Shown piece after piece: positions 27,322 through 36,838 of a stretch of DNA of 64,000 nucleotides (positions are counted from its first letter, which is position 1; every line of letters starts with the position of its first letter). Location of the stretch: assembly GCA_945883505.1 (NCBI GenBank), contig CAMCXL010000005.1:45534-109533 (forward strand), given 5' to 3'. The notes below the pieces were generated by a model, which saw only the letters and a list, made by a program, of their open reading frames with translations, did no database searches and was not told where the DNA came from. A program made the translations under genes and the position numbers. Source of the DNA: Rhodoluna limnophila (GTDB lineage Bacteria > Actinomycetota > Actinomycetes > Actinomycetales > Microbacteriaceae).

Positions 27322-28219
27322 TTTAACTGGAGATCTAGCCGATTTTGCCGATACCCCACTCGCGCGAGAGCTTGTGGAGAACTCTCGTCGACTTGAGACC
27401 GTAGGTGCCCAAAATGTGCCAAAACCTTCGGAAACACGAATAATTACCATCTCAAACCAAAAAGGCGGGGTCGGAAAGACCACCACAACAGTCAATTTGG
27501 CTGCCGCCTTGGCCTCCAAGGGCCTCTCGGTTTTGGTTATTGACCTGGATCCGCAGGGCAACGCATCAACCGCGCTAGGAATCGATCACCACGCCGAAAT
27601 CAAGAGCATTTACGAGGTGTTGATCGACGATGTTCCGCTTGAGAAAGTCATTCAGGTTTCTCAAGAGCGCCCGGGACTGACCTGCGTTCCAGCCACCATT
27701 CACTTGGCCGGAGCCGAAATCGAACTTGTTTCACTGGTTGCCAGAGAACAAAGACTTCGCACCGCGATCGAGACTTACATCAACACCAGCATGACTCCGC
27801 CGGATTACGTCCTGATCGACTGCCCCCCTTCTTTGGGGCTTCTGACCGTGAACGCTTTTGTCGCCGCCAAGGAAGTTTTGATTCCGATCCAGTGTGAGTA
27901 CTACGCTCTCGAGGGTCTTTCTCAGCTGATTCGGTCAATCGAGATGATTAAGAAACACCTTAACCCTTTACTCGAACTTTCGACCATTCTCCTTACAATG
28001 TACGACTCCCGGACCAAATTAGCCTCCCAAGTTGCCGACGAAGTGAAGTTGCATTTTCCAGATCAAGTTTTAAACACAATCATTCCAAGATCGGTTCGAG
28101 TTTCCGAAGCACCAAGTTACGGAAAAACAGTTATCTCTTACGATCATTCATCACCCGGTGCAATTGCATATATGGAAGCGGCAATTGAAATGGCAAACAG
28201 AGGAGCAAAACGTGGCTGA
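27305..28219 (+). CDS. parA: chromosome partitioning ATPase ParA
   Basis: 304 residues from GTG at 27305 within parS; upstream the frame is closed by TAA at 27290. The deviant Walker A is ISNQKGGVGKTTTTVNLAAA, followed by VIDLDPQGNASTALG and DYVLIDCPPSLGLLTVNA. A segment before the ATPase, DTPLARELVENSRRL, fits actinobacterial ParA. It drives ParB-parS movement. The preceding 52-residue frame may encode its missing extension. Its stop overlaps parB by 8 bases. Confidence 0.95.
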   Translation: MKHPNDLTGDLADFADTPLARELVENSRRLETVGAQNVPKPSETRIITISNQKGGVGKTTTTVNLAAALASKGLSVLVIDLDPQGNASTALGIDHHAEIKSIYEVLIDDVPLEKVIQVSQERPGLTCVPATIHLAGAEIELVSLVAREQRLRTAIETYINTSMTPPDYVLIDCPPSLGLLTVNAFVAAKEVLIPIQCEYYALEGLSQLIRSIEMIKKHLNPLLELSTILLTMYDSRTKLASQVADEVKLHFPDQVLNTIIPRSVRVSEAPSYGKTVISYDHSSPGAIAYMEAAIEMANRGAKRG

Positions 28220-29141
28220 GAAAAAAGGCGGACTCGGTCGAGGTATCGGCTCACTAATCCCAACATCGGATAAGTCAACAGAGCGACCAGTTGATGTTTT
28301 CTTTCCCGCCGGCGGAACCAAGGAACCTGCGCTTGCAACCGTTCCAGGTGCACGCTTTGGTCACCTCGACGTGACTGCAATTATTCCAAACGCCAAGCAG
28401 CCAAGATCGGTTTTTGAACCGGAAGCATTTAAAGAACTGGTTCACTCAATTCGCGAACTCGGTGTTTTGCAGCCAATCGTGGTTCGCGAAATTAAAGAGG
28501 GCTCTTACGAACTAATCATGGGCGAGCGAAGACTTCGCGCCTCCAAAGAAGCAGGGCTTAAAAAGATCCCTGCAGTTATCCGTGAAACAGAAGACCAAAA
28601 CATGCTTCGCGATGCGCTGCTTGAGAACTTGCACCGGAGCGACCTAAACCCACTCGAAGAAGCAAGTGCTTATGCGCAACTGTTAGAAGATTTTGGAATT
28701 ACTCAAGAACAACTTGCCGACCGAATCGGAAGATCGCGTCCGCAGATCACCAACACACTCAGACTTTTGAAACTTCCAGCCAGCGTGCAGCGTCAAGTTG
28801 CAGCCGGAGTTTTATCGGCCGGTCACGCAAGGGCAATTCTTGGTGCGACCGATTCATCGCGAATGGAATACTTTGCAACCAAAACCGTCAACGAAGGTTT
28901 GTCGGTTCGCTCTTTGGAAGAGCTCGTTGGCTTCGATAAGCCAGCGGCTAAGAAGCCAAAGATAAAGCAGGGCACCAAGCAGGATTTACTGAAAGAGATG
29001 GCCGATGGACTTGGCGATCAACTAAACACCAAAGTGAAGATTGTTTTGGGTCGCAAAAAAGGTCAACTGGTTATTGAGTTTGCAACCGTTGCCGACCTGA
29101 ACCGGATTCTCGGCGAAATCGGTTACAAGAAAAAGAACTAG
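28212..29141 (+). CDS. parB: chromosome partitioning protein ParB
   Basis: 309 residues from the GTG at 28212, which has AGGAG 6 bases upstream and gives MAEKKGGLGRGIGSLIPTSD, the standard ParB opening; a longer frame from 28158 lies within parA. The CTPase/ParB box is seen in GERRLRASKEAG and ENLHRSDLNPLEEA, and the helix-turn-helix in LADRIGRSRPQITNTLRLLK. It binds parS, slides as a CTP clamp and works with ParA. Confidence 0.96.
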   Translation: MAEKKGGLGRGIGSLIPTSDKSTERPVDVFFPAGGTKEPALATVPGARFGHLDVTAIIPNAKQPRSVFEPEAFKELVHSIRELGVLQPIVVREIKEGSYELIMGERRLRASKEAGLKKIPAVIRETEDQNMLRDALLENLHRSDLNPLEEASAYAQLLEDFGITQEQLADRIGRSRPQITNTLRLLKLPASVQRQVAAGVLSAGHARAILGATDSSRMEYFATKTVNEGLSVRSLEELVGFDKPAAKKPKIKQGTKQDLLKEMADGLGDQLNTKVKIVLGRKKGQLVIEFATVADLNRILGEIGYKKKN

Positions 29142-30109
29142 CCGCGACCCCTAAGGGCAGCTTGCGCGAGCGAGTAGTAAACATCGCCCAGGGTTGAACC
29201 CTCGGCAAGTATTGCCTGCGGCAACAAAGAAGTCTCTGTTAGACCGGGTAAAACATTCGCCTCTAAAAACCAGGGCACACCCTTGGAGTCGATGATCATA
29301 TCCACCCGGCAAAGGTGACGAAGCCCTAGGGCCACGTGGGCATCAATTGCCACCTTGGCGGCCTTGGCCGAAACGGACTTGGACAACCTGGCCGGGACGA
29401 AATAATCAGTCTCGCCGGCAACATATCTTTCCTCGAATCCGAAGTGTCCCGAGCGTGGCTCAATTTCGACTGCCGGTAGCGCAATTGGCCCAGCCCCCAA
29501 ATCAATCACGCCGATGGCAAGCTCGGTTCCTTCGACAAAGTCCTCAATCACTGCAACATCGCAATAAACGTAGGCGTCGATCATGGCCTGGTTCAGCTGG
29601 TCATGCTTTTTGACAATCGTGACCCCCTGCGCAGAACCGGACCTTGCGGGCTTGACAACAACCGGCAAGGCCAATGACTTGGCCACCAGCTTTAGAACCG
29701 ACTCGGCGTCGAGTTCTTTGAATGTTTCACGTGGCAAGGTAATCGACGCCGGGGTTTGGATTCCGCTTCTTGAAACCAAGATCTTGGCAATTGACTTATC
29801 CCAGGCCAGCTTGGCCGAGTCGGCATTGGCCCCAACAAAAGGAATGCCGGTTAGGGCAAGGATGTCCCGAAGGGCACCGTCTTCGCCGCTGGCGCCGTGA
29901 AGCACCGGCCAGATAACGTCCGGCTTGTCTTTTTTGAGGTTTTCAAGAAGCTCGTGATCGGGCTCCCGCATAACAACCTGGGCACCTTTTTCGATCAGGG
30001 CATCGGCAACCCTTCGGCCTGATTTCAAGGAGATGTCCCGCTCGTGGGAGATTCCCCCAGCCAAAACCACGATCTTTAGCTTGCCCGCCAGTTTCGACTT
30101 TGGAATCAT
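29138..30109 (-). CDS. ddl: D-alanine--D-alanine ligase
   Basis: 323 residues. ATP-grasp ligase: KIVVLAGGISHERDISLKSG, HGASGEDGALRDILALTGIP, VKPARSGSAQGVTIVK and the metal/phosphate region FLEANVLPGLTETSLLPQA. It makes D-Ala-D-Ala for peptidoglycan. It ends 4 bases inside parB (tail-to-tail) and starts 3 bases after the aminotransferase stop on the same strand. Confidence 0.94.
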   Translation of the reverse strand: MIPKSKLAGKLKIVVLAGGISHERDISLKSGRRVADALIEKGAQVVMREPDHELLENLKKDKPDVIWPVLHGASGEDGALRDILALTGIPFVGANADSAKLAWDKSIAKILVSRSGIQTPASITLPRETFKELDAESVLKLVAKSLALPVVVKPARSGSAQGVTIVKKHDQLNQAMIDAYVYCDVAVIEDFVEGTELAIGVIDLGAGPIALPAVEIEPRSGHFGFEERYVAGETDYFVPARLSKSVSAKAAKVAIDAHVALGLRHLCRVDMIIDSKGVPWFLEANVLPGLTETSLLPQAILAEGSTLGDVYYSLAQAALRGRG

Positions 30110-30112
30110 GGC

Positions 30113-31357
30113 CTAGCCCTTTCCGAAGGTTTGTTGAAGCTCAAGTTGCAAGTTGATGACGTTGCTCAATCTCTTGATGCCTAAATCTATGCGCTCAGGT
30201 TCCGGGAAGGAATAGCAGATTCGAAGTTTGTTCTTGCCCTGACCATCACCATAAAAAGCAGTTCCCGGCGTATAAGCAACCAGCTCTTTAACTGCCAGTG
30301 GGAGCATTGCCTTGGAGTCAAGGCCATCGGGTAAATCAACCCAGAGGTAAAAACCACCGTCTGGTTTTGTGGTCTTAAGGCTAGGAAGGTATTCCTTCAT
30401 GGCCCGAAGGGCCGCATCCTTACGTTCTTTATAGACACCCCTAAAGGTGTCAACCTGGCTTTGCCAGTCGGCAGTTGCCAGATACTCCGAGACCAGCATC
30501 TGAGAAAAAGCACTCGGGCATAAAATCGCTGACTCTTGAGCCAGAACCAGCTTCTCTTTAATCGGGGGAGGTGCAAGAACGTAGCCAACCCTAAAGCCCG
30601 GAACCAAGATCTTAGAAAAGGAGCCGAGATAGATGACATCATCATCCATCGAGCGCAACGCCTTGGGAGGCTTTTTATCAAAATACAAAAGCCCGTAGGG
30701 GTTATCCTCAACAACCAATATGTTGTTCCGCTTGGCAATTGCCAATATCTCTGGTCTTCTTTTGTTCGATAGCGTCACACCAGAAGGGTTAGCAAAGGCT
30801 GGAACCAAATACAAAAGCTTTATCTTCTTGTTGGCTTTTTTAAGCTTCGCGATTGACTCTTCGAGGGCCGCCGGTGACATGCCGTCATCATCGGTATAAA
30901 CGTGCTCAACCTCGGCAAGGTAGTGCCGGAAGATACCCAGTGCTCCAACATAGGAAGGACCCTCGGCGATAACAACATCGCCCTCGTCCAGAAATAAACC
31001 GGCTAGTAGTTCAAGTCCGTGCTGGGAACCGGTTGTCACAATTAGGTCTTCAACGCTCGAGTGAATTCCTTCGAGGGCCATGATGTCGTGAATTTGTTCC
31101 CGAAGGGTGATATCCCCCTGGCCACCGCCATATTGCAAAGCCATGTCCCCTTTTTTGCTAATGAGCTTTTCAAAGCTTTCGGTGATTAGCTTTTTTGGCA
31201 AAGAAGAAACATTTGGCATGCCTCCGGCTAGGGAGACAACCTCTGGTCTTGAGACCACGGCGAATAGCGCACGAACCTCGGAAACTGAAAGTGAACCAGC
31301 GCGCTTGGCGTAGCTATCGATCCAGTGATCGAATCTTTCACCTTCTGGTTTGGGCAT
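30113..31357 (-). CDS. PLP-dependent aminotransferase (class I, 2-aminoadipate/ARO8-like)
   Basis: 414 residues, fold-type I. The Schiff-base Lys is in LGSFSKILVPGFRVGY; the PLP-contacting segment is FANPSGVTLSNKRRPEI, and N/Y residues appear in VEDNPYGLLYF. The N-terminus REVVSLAGGMPNVSSLP-type region and overall pattern match the MocR/ARO8-like aminotransferase group, used in Lys, aromatic or Leu metabolism. Same strand as ddl and probably co-transcribed. Substrate not determined. The next gene (trxA) begins about 42 bases on its 5' side. Confidence 0.9.
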   Translation of the reverse strand: MPKPEGERFDHWIDSYAKRAGSLSVSEVRALFAVVSRPEVVSLAGGMPNVSSLPKKLITESFEKLISKKGDMALQYGGGQGDITLREQIHDIMALEGIHSSVEDLIVTTGSQHGLELLAGLFLDEGDVVIAEGPSYVGALGIFRHYLAEVEHVYTDDDGMSPAALEESIAKLKKANKKIKLLYLVPAFANPSGVTLSNKRRPEILAIAKRNNILVVEDNPYGLLYFDKKPPKALRSMDDDVIYLGSFSKILVPGFRVGYVLAPPPIKEKLVLAQESAILCPSAFSQMLVSEYLATADWQSQVDTFRGVYKERKDAALRAMKEYLPSLKTTKPDGGFYLWVDLPDGLDSKAMLPLAVKELVAYTPGTAFYGDGQGKNKLRICYSFPEPERIDLGIKRLSNVINLQLELQQTFGKG

Positions 31358-31399
31358 GACTCACTTCGTTTGGGGAAATCAGGTTTCCCACAATTCTAG

Positions 31400-31723
31400 C
31401 TATGCCAGGAAAGAAGCTAAGTCCTCGACGATTGCTACCTTCGGACGAGCACCAACCATTTGCTTCGCTATTGCTCCACCTTGGAAAACTGCCATCATCG
31501 GAATTCCGGTGACGCCATACTTCATTGCAAGCTCAGGCTCTTCGTCGACGTTTACTTTAACGATGTCGATCTTGTCCGAATACTCAGCGGCAATCTCATC
31601 GAGGATCGGAGAAACCATGCGGCACGGCCCGCACCACTCCGCCCAGAAATCAACCATCACTGGCTTTGGGTTATCCAGGACATCGGCCTGGAAGGATGCT
31701 GTTGTGACGTTCTTGGCTGACAT
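31400..31723 (-). CDS. trxA: thioredoxin
   Basis: 107 residues. Active site WCGPCR in VDFWAEWCGPCRMV, the conserved cis-Pro in GVTGIPMMAVFQGG. It reduces protein disulfides and may serve the peroxidase at 2441. It follows trxB by 24 bases on the same strand. Confidence 0.96.
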   Translation of the reverse strand: MSAKNVTTASFQADVLDNPKPVMVDFWAEWCGPCRMVSPILDEIAAEYSDKIDIVKVNVDEEPELAMKYGVTGIPMMAVFQGGAIAKQMVGARPKVAIVEDLASFLA

Positions 31724-31747
31724 GGCTATTCTCCTTCGATTTACTTT

Positions 31748-32668
31748 CTAGTGTGTCGAGATGTAGTGCTCGGCGTCAAGGGCTGCAACGCAACCAGAAC
31801 CGGCAGCGGTAATTGCCTGACGGTAGGTGGGGTCAATAACATCGCCGCAGGCGAACACGCCCTCGATTGTTGTTTTTGAAGATCTGCCATCAACCTTGAT
31901 GAACTTTTCTTCCGTGAGCTCAAGCTGGTTCTCAACCAACCAAACCCTCGGGTCATTACCGATAGCAATAAATAGTCCGTCCAGGTCCATTTGTGAGATC
32001 TCGCCCGTCACAGTGTCCTTTAGCTTCACACCGGTCAACTTAGGATCCCCGAGCAGTTCCTCAACACCCTTGTTCCAGACAAACTCAATCTTTGGATTTT
32101 CCTTGGCGCGGTCCTGCATGATCTTCGAAGCCTTCAGGGTGTCGCGACGGTGAATCACATAAACCTTGCTCGCGAAGCGAGTCAAAAACAGCGCTTCTTC
32201 CATGGCCGAGTCGCCACCACCAACCACCGCAATGGTTTTTTCTCTAAAGAAGAAACCATCGCAGGTCGCACACCAGCTAACGCCGTGGCCAGAAAGGGCC
32301 TTTTCGTTTGGTAGGCCTAGCTCTCGGTAGGCAGCACCGGTTGCCAAGATAACTGCCTTAGCTTCAAAGACTTCTCCGTTGCCACACTTAACAATCTTTG
32401 GGTTGGCCTTTAGGTCAACCTCAACAACGTCTTGCAGCATGACCTCAGTGCCGAATCTTTCGGCTTGTTCTTGGAACTTGGTCATTAGATCTGGGCCCAG
32501 TAGTCCATCTGGGAAACCCGGGTAGTTTTCAACATCGGTGGTCTTCATCAGCTCGCCACCTGGCTCAACGCTGGAAGCGATCATGAGCGGCTTTAGTCCA
32601 GCTCTGGCCGCATATATGGCTGCGGTGTATCCGGCGGGGCCGGATCCAATGATGATTACTTCGCGCAA
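31748..32668 (-). CDS. trxB: thioredoxin reductase
   Basis: About 306 residues from a TTG at 32668 giving MREVIIIGSGPAGYTAAIYA; a TTG five codons upstream (32683) is the alternative. The inner one is favoured by a GGAGAG site 9 bases before it and by the family N-terminus. FAD motif GSGPAGYTAA, redox CATC in SWCATCDGFFF, NADPH motif VVGGGDSAMEEALFL and C-terminal GVFACGDVIDPTYRQ. It transfers electrons from NADPH to thioredoxin. Confidence 0.95.
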   Translation of the reverse strand: MREVIIIGSGPAGYTAAIYAARAGLKPLMIASSVEPGGELMKTTDVENYPGFPDGLLGPDLMTKFQEQAERFGTEVMLQDVVEVDLKANPKIVKCGNGEVFEAKAVILATGAAYRELGLPNEKALSGHGVSWCATCDGFFFREKTIAVVGGGDSAMEEALFLTRFASKVYVIHRRDTLKASKIMQDRAKENPKIEFVWNKGVEELLGDPKLTGVKLKDTVTGEISQMDLDGLFIAIGNDPRVWLVENQLELTEEKFIKVDGRSSKTTIEGVFACGDVIDPTYRQAITAAGSGCVAALDAEHYISTH

Positions 32669-32728
32669 CTTGGCACTCTCCAAACTTGTCTAACTTGGGC
32701 TTTTGGCCCTCACAGCCAACAACCAAGC

Positions 32729-34357
32729 TTAGCGACGGAGTATTCCAGCAATCCCATCCAGGGCGGTGTCTATCTCTGGAACCTTCAGGAGCTTCAGGGT
32801 TAACAGGTAGCTAATAAGCATTGCCATCCCCGCCAGAAAGATTGCCCCCACCGCACCGGCAATGCTGTCAATGGCGAAGCTGTCCTCGCCAATGCCACCC
32901 AAACCAACTACCGATGCGGTTCCAACCACAAAGGTCACGATTCCAGCAACGATCACCCTAAGGGTCAAGGCATGACCCTTAGGAGCTGCCCCAATCTCGC
33001 CGATTCTCCGGCGAAGCAGAAGATAGGCAGTTAGTGCCTGGATAGATATGGTCAGGCTGGTTAGTCCCGCAAGGGACATAACCAAAAATTGTGACTCCAT
33101 GTTGAAAAACAGATAGATCGAACCTGCGATGTGAAAAGCAATCTGTACCGAGGTAAAAACAAAAGGTGTCCTGGTATCTTCCAGCGCGTAGAAAGCGCGC
33201 TGGAACATAAACACCATTCCGAAAGGAATAAGCCCAAACATGGTTGCGAACAAAACGTTGCCAAGCGCAACAGTTGAGTCAAACTCCCCAACGAACACTC
33301 TTGCCACCGGCAAGGAAAGAAGTATCAAGGCGATGGATGAGAACATGTTCACCAGAACAACAATTCTTAGGGCCGATCGAAGATCGGCCTTCATCAAATG
33401 CATTTGCTTTTTCTGAACGTGCTCACTCATCTTGGTGAAATACGCCGTTGCAACCGAAACAGTTACGACCGAGTGCGGAAGCATAAAAATAAGCCACGCG
33501 ATTGCCATCGCTGCAATCGATGCAATCGCGGGTCCCTCTCCTCGGTCGGCAACCGCACGGGATGCAACAACTGTTTGCACCAGCCCACCGATTTGCGAAA
33601 CCAAAACCATCGCCAGTGACCAACTGGCAGCCTTAATGGCCGGACGAAGTCCGACCCCCCTCCAGGAGAAGTTAAAGGAGAATCTGATTCCAATTTTTCT
33701 CCAGAAGAAAAACAATATAAAAGCCTGCGCCATTACACCCAGGGTTGAAGATCCCGCCAACAGCGCAATCTCGGCCTGGGACCACTGGTCAACTGTTCGC
33801 TCTCCCGTTGGGTCAGCGCCAAAGATAACTAGAAAGCTAACCCAACCGATTAGTCCAACCAGGTTGCTAAGTACCGGAGCCCACATAAAAGGACCGAAGT
33901 AACTTCTTGCGTTAAGAACCTCGCCGAGCATCGAGTAAAGGCCGTAGAAAAATAGCTGCGGTAGGCACCAGTAGGCAAAGGCTGTTGCAAGTGCTAGTTG
34001 CGCATCAGACCAGCCGGTTGTGTATATGGAAACCAAAAAGGGCGCCGCCAAGGTGGCGGCGATTGTCACTAAAGCAAAGACCGTAATGGCAAGAGTTAGT
34101 AAGCGGTCGATGTAGCCGTGTCCGTCGTCTTTGTGGGCTCTGGCTTTAACAATCTGTGGCACCAGGACGGCCGATAAGACACCACCGGCGATAATCGCAT
34201 AGACGTTATTGGGTAATTGATTCGCGACGCCAAAGGCGTCGGCCGCATCTGTTGTTACTCCAATTGTTAGCGCCAGAACAACGGTTCTAATAAAACCTAG
34301 GATTCTAGAGGCGATGGTGCCACCGGCCATGATGATCGAAGATCTGGCAACACCCAT
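32729..34357 (-). CDS. murJ: lipid II flippase MurJ
   Basis: 542 residues with about 14 membrane segments. The MurJ/MVF N-terminus reads GVARSSIIMAGGTIASRILG and conserved elements include FGVANQLPNNVYAIIAGGVL and PFGMVFMFQRAFYALEDTRT. It flips lipid II across the membrane. The actinobacterial MurJ often has a C-terminal kinase-like/FHA-partner part; here it stops after the membrane domain. Neighbours (DUF6049, Nudix, pcnA) match the actinobacterial order. Confidence 0.95.
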   Translation of the reverse strand: MGVARSSIIMAGGTIASRILGFIRTVVLALTIGVTTDAADAFGVANQLPNNVYAIIAGGVLSAVLVPQIVKARAHKDDGHGYIDRLLTLAITVFALVTIAATLAAPFLVSIYTTGWSDAQLALATAFAYWCLPQLFFYGLYSMLGEVLNARSYFGPFMWAPVLSNLVGLIGWVSFLVIFGADPTGERTVDQWSQAEIALLAGSSTLGVMAQAFILFFFWRKIGIRFSFNFSWRGVGLRPAIKAASWSLAMVLVSQIGGLVQTVVASRAVADRGEGPAIASIAAMAIAWLIFMLPHSVVTVSVATAYFTKMSEHVQKKQMHLMKADLRSALRIVVLVNMFSSIALILLSLPVARVFVGEFDSTVALGNVLFATMFGLIPFGMVFMFQRAFYALEDTRTPFVFTSVQIAFHIAGSIYLFFNMESQFLVMSLAGLTSLTISIQALTAYLLLRRRIGEIGAAPKGHALTLRVIVAGIVTFVVGTASVVGLGGIGEDSFAIDSIAGAVGAIFLAGMAMLISYLLTLKLLKVPEIDTALDGIAGILRR

Positions 34358-34367
34358 GAAAAAATCC

Positions 34368-34871
34368 TTAAGAAGTTTTTCTTCGTCTCAGTGTTCTGAT
34401 TGTTCCAATCACAATCAGCACTGCTACGAAGCTCAAAAACAACACTATTGCCGCAGTTTCGATATCGGGGTTTACGGTGAGTTTTATCGGCACCGGTTTA
34501 CCTAGCTCTGTTCCCGAAAGCGCTGTTAACCAAGCCACCATCACCACGTCACCACTTCCAATTGCTCGAATTGGAAACTGGGCATTCATGGTGGTTCCGG
34601 CTGGGATTATCAGCTGGATGGTGGAGTCTTCAACCACGACTTTGGGGGAGCTGGACTGCAAATTAACGATCACCCGAACTTCACCGGGGAGAGTATTAGT
34701 CACCGGAACCGGAAAGCTCGACTCACGAGACACCAGGTTTATGTTCGAGCCTTTAACAATGGCTATTTCACCGGTATCGGTTTCGGTGAGCTCGGTTGAA
34801 AGAGCCGGCATGGCCGCTAGCCCTAAGGATGCGGCCAGCCCAACGATTATCACCAGAGCTACTTTTTTCAA
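34368..34871 (-). CDS. shortened DUF6049-like secreted membrane-anchored protein
   Basis: 167 residues: signal peptide (KKVALVIIVGLAASLGLAA, to about residue 25), one beta-sandwich domain (about 40-130, with IPAGTTMNAQFPIRAIGSG), a membrane helix AAIVLFLSFVAVLIVIGTI and a basic tail RRRKTS. The C-terminal half matches the end of DUF6049 proteins, which lie next to murJ in Actinobacteria and are usually 600-800 residues; most of the extracellular part is missing. It overlaps the Nudix gene by 4 bases and lies 10 bases before murJ. Likely a small envelope protein linked to MurJ. Confidence 0.7.
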   Translation of the reverse strand: MKKVALVIIVGLAASLGLAAMPALSTELTETDTGEIAIVKGSNINLVSRESSFPVPVTNTLPGEVRVIVNLQSSSPKVVVEDSTIQLIIPAGTTMNAQFPIRAIGSGDVVMVAWLTALSGTELGKPVPIKLTVNPDIETAAIVLFLSFVAVLIVIGTIRTLRRRKTS

Positions 34872-35317
34872 CTGCGGGCCTCAATAAGTTCTACTGCCAT
34901 CTTGGCGATACGACGTTCGTTGCTATGAGAAAGCCTAGTAAGAAGCTCAGAAACCTGCACCCACTCCAATTCACTGGCTTCTTTATGGGGATCTTTATCG
35001 AAGCTGAGCTCTCCACCGGTTTGTTCCATCAGATAGACGTGAACTGTTTTATTGACTCTCTTCCCACCTTGAATGAACTGGTAGCTCACCTCACCAAGGT
35101 ATTCAATTATCTTGGCCTGAAGGCCGGTTTCTTCAAACACTTCCCGAAGGGCAGCCTGCTCGTTTGTCTCGTTAGCTTCTAGGTGACCTTTGGGTATGCA
35201 CCACTCAAGTTTGCCACCGCGATTAAACCTGGCCATCAATGCAACGAGGGAACCATCGGAGCTGGAAATCACAAATCCGCCAGCCGATACCTCGGAGCTA
35301 CCTGATTTGGATTCCAT
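34868..35317 (-). CDS. Nudix hydrolase (MutT family)
   Basis: 149 residues. The Nudix box GHLEANETNEQAALREVFEE then TGLQA follows the G-x5-E-x7-REVxEExGL pattern. WCIPKGHLE just before is typical of 8-oxo-dGTP or Ap4A-type members. It sits between a DUF6049-like protein and divergent pcnA, the position of MutT4 in mycobacteria. Substrate unknown. Confidence 0.92.
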   Translation of the reverse strand: MESKSGSSEVSAGGFVISSSDGSLVALMARFNRGGKLEWCIPKGHLEANETNEQAALREVFEETGLQAKIIEYLGEVSYQFIQGGKRVNKTVHVYLMEQTGGELSFDKDPHKEASELEWVQVSELLTRLSHSNERRIAKMAVELIEARS

Positions 35318-35403
35318 CTTTCTACTCTAACCTCCAAGTAATTCGCGCCTGCGGGGAAGGCTTGAACCCTTGATAGCAAGGCGATTATGGCAAGCTGGTA
35401 GCG

Positions 35404-36819
35404 ATGGAAACCGCCGACGCAATGAAAAACCTAGAGCAGGTCACCTCGACCGCTTTACTAACAAAGCTCGGTGAACTGTTTTCAAGTGCCGGTTTTGAAC
35501 TTGCCCTAGTCGGAGGCCCGGTAAGGGACGCAATTCTTGGAAGAAAAGCACCGGATGTTGACCTAACAACAAATGCCACCCCGGATCAAATACTTCAGCT
35601 CATCAAAGGCAAAGTCGATACCCACTGGGAAATCGGGAAAGAATTCGGAACCATCGGTTGTCGGATCGGCGACGACCAAATTGAAATCACCACCTACCGA
35701 ACCGACGCCTACGATAAAGATTCCAGAAAACCAGAAGTTCGCTTCGGAACCGATTTGGTTGAAGACCTAAAGCGCCGCGACTTCACGGTGAACTCAATGG
35801 CGCTTCGGCTTCCCGAGCGAGTCTTTGTTGATCCCTTCGGAGGACTTAGGGACCTGATGGATCAGGTGCTAAAAACTCCAGGAGCACCAGAGGACTCCTT
35901 CGGAGACGACCCACTTCGCATGATGCGGGGTGCAAGATTTGTTTCTCAACTGGGATTTGAAATAGAACCGAAAACCTTTGAAGCAATGGGTGCCATGCGT
36001 GAGCGCATGAGCATCATCTCCGCTGAGCGGATCCAAGCAGAGCTTCAAAAGCTCATGCTTGGTGCATTTCCAAGAAGGGGTCTCGAAGCTTTGGTTGATT
36101 CCGGCTTAGCTGAAATAGTTTTGCCGGAGCTTCCAGCACTGAAGCTAGAGGTTGATGAGCACCACCACCACAAGGATGTCTATGAGCACACCCTCACAGT
36201 TGTTGAGCAGGCCATCGACTACGAGAAAGACTACGGTTTAGAGCCGGACTTTGTTTTAAGATTTGCAGCTTTGTTGCACGATATTGGAAAACCCGCCACC
36301 AGAAAGCTCGAACCAGGTGGTGCGGTGAGTTTTTACCACCACGACGTGGTCGGTGCAAAGCTTGCCAAAAAGCGCATGAAGGAACTCAAGTTTGATAACG
36401 ACACCATAAAGGCAGTTGCCTTGCTTGTTGAGCTTCATTTGAGGTTCTTTGGCTATAGCGATCAAGCCTGGACCGATGCCGCCATAAGAAGGTATGTTCG
36501 TGACGCCGGCGAGCAATTGGTTCGGTTGCATATCCTGACTCGCTCGGACGTCACGACCCGCAATAAGCGAAAGGCCGAGATTCTCTCCCACGCCTACGAC
36601 GATCTCGAGGCGCGCATAGAGAAGGTAATGGCCGAGGAAGAACTAAACGCCATGAGACCTGATCTAACCGGTGAGGAAATCATGGAAATCCTCGATATCC
36701 CGGCAGGCCCAAAGGTCGGCAAGGCCTATAAATACTTGCTCGAGCTCCGAATCGAGAATGGCCCACTGGGCCCCGAGGAAGCCAAAAAGCGCTTGCTTGA
36801 GTGGTGGCCGAAGGGCTAA
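35404..36819 (+). CDS. CCA tRNA nucleotidyltransferase (HD-domain form)
   Basis: 471 residues. Pol-beta-type head LALVGGPVRDAILGRKAPDV and DLTTNATPDQI, then DLKRRDFTVNSMALRLP, DPFGGLRDL and PLRMMRGARFVSQLGFE; a C-terminal HD domain with HDIGKPATR. It adds or repairs the 3' CCA of tRNAs, needed here because tRNA-Ala does not encode it. Divergent from the Nudix gene with 86 bases between. Called pcnA in many genomes. Confidence 0.94.
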   Translation: METADAMKNLEQVTSTALLTKLGELFSSAGFELALVGGPVRDAILGRKAPDVDLTTNATPDQILQLIKGKVDTHWEIGKEFGTIGCRIGDDQIEITTYRTDAYDKDSRKPEVRFGTDLVEDLKRRDFTVNSMALRLPERVFVDPFGGLRDLMDQVLKTPGAPEDSFGDDPLRMMRGARFVSQLGFEIEPKTFEAMGAMRERMSIISAERIQAELQKLMLGAFPRRGLEALVDSGLAEIVLPELPALKLEVDEHHHHKDVYEHTLTVVEQAIDYEKDYGLEPDFVLRFAALLHDIGKPATRKLEPGGAVSFYHHDVVGAKLAKKRMKELKFDNDTIKAVALLVELHLRFFGYSDQAWTDAAIRRYVRDAGEQLVRLHILTRSDVTTRNKRKAEILSHAYDDLEARIEKVMAEEELNAMRPDLTGEEIMEILDIPAGPKVGKAYKYLLELRIENGPLGPEEAKKRLLEWWPKG

Positions 36820-36838
36820 GCTTGTGAAGTTGCCCCGA

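Noticed and set aside
29723..29738. parS-like sequence TGTTTCACGTGGCAAG inside ddl
   Set aside because: Only 12 of 16 bases match; the right half of the palindrome is lost, so ParB binding is unlikely.
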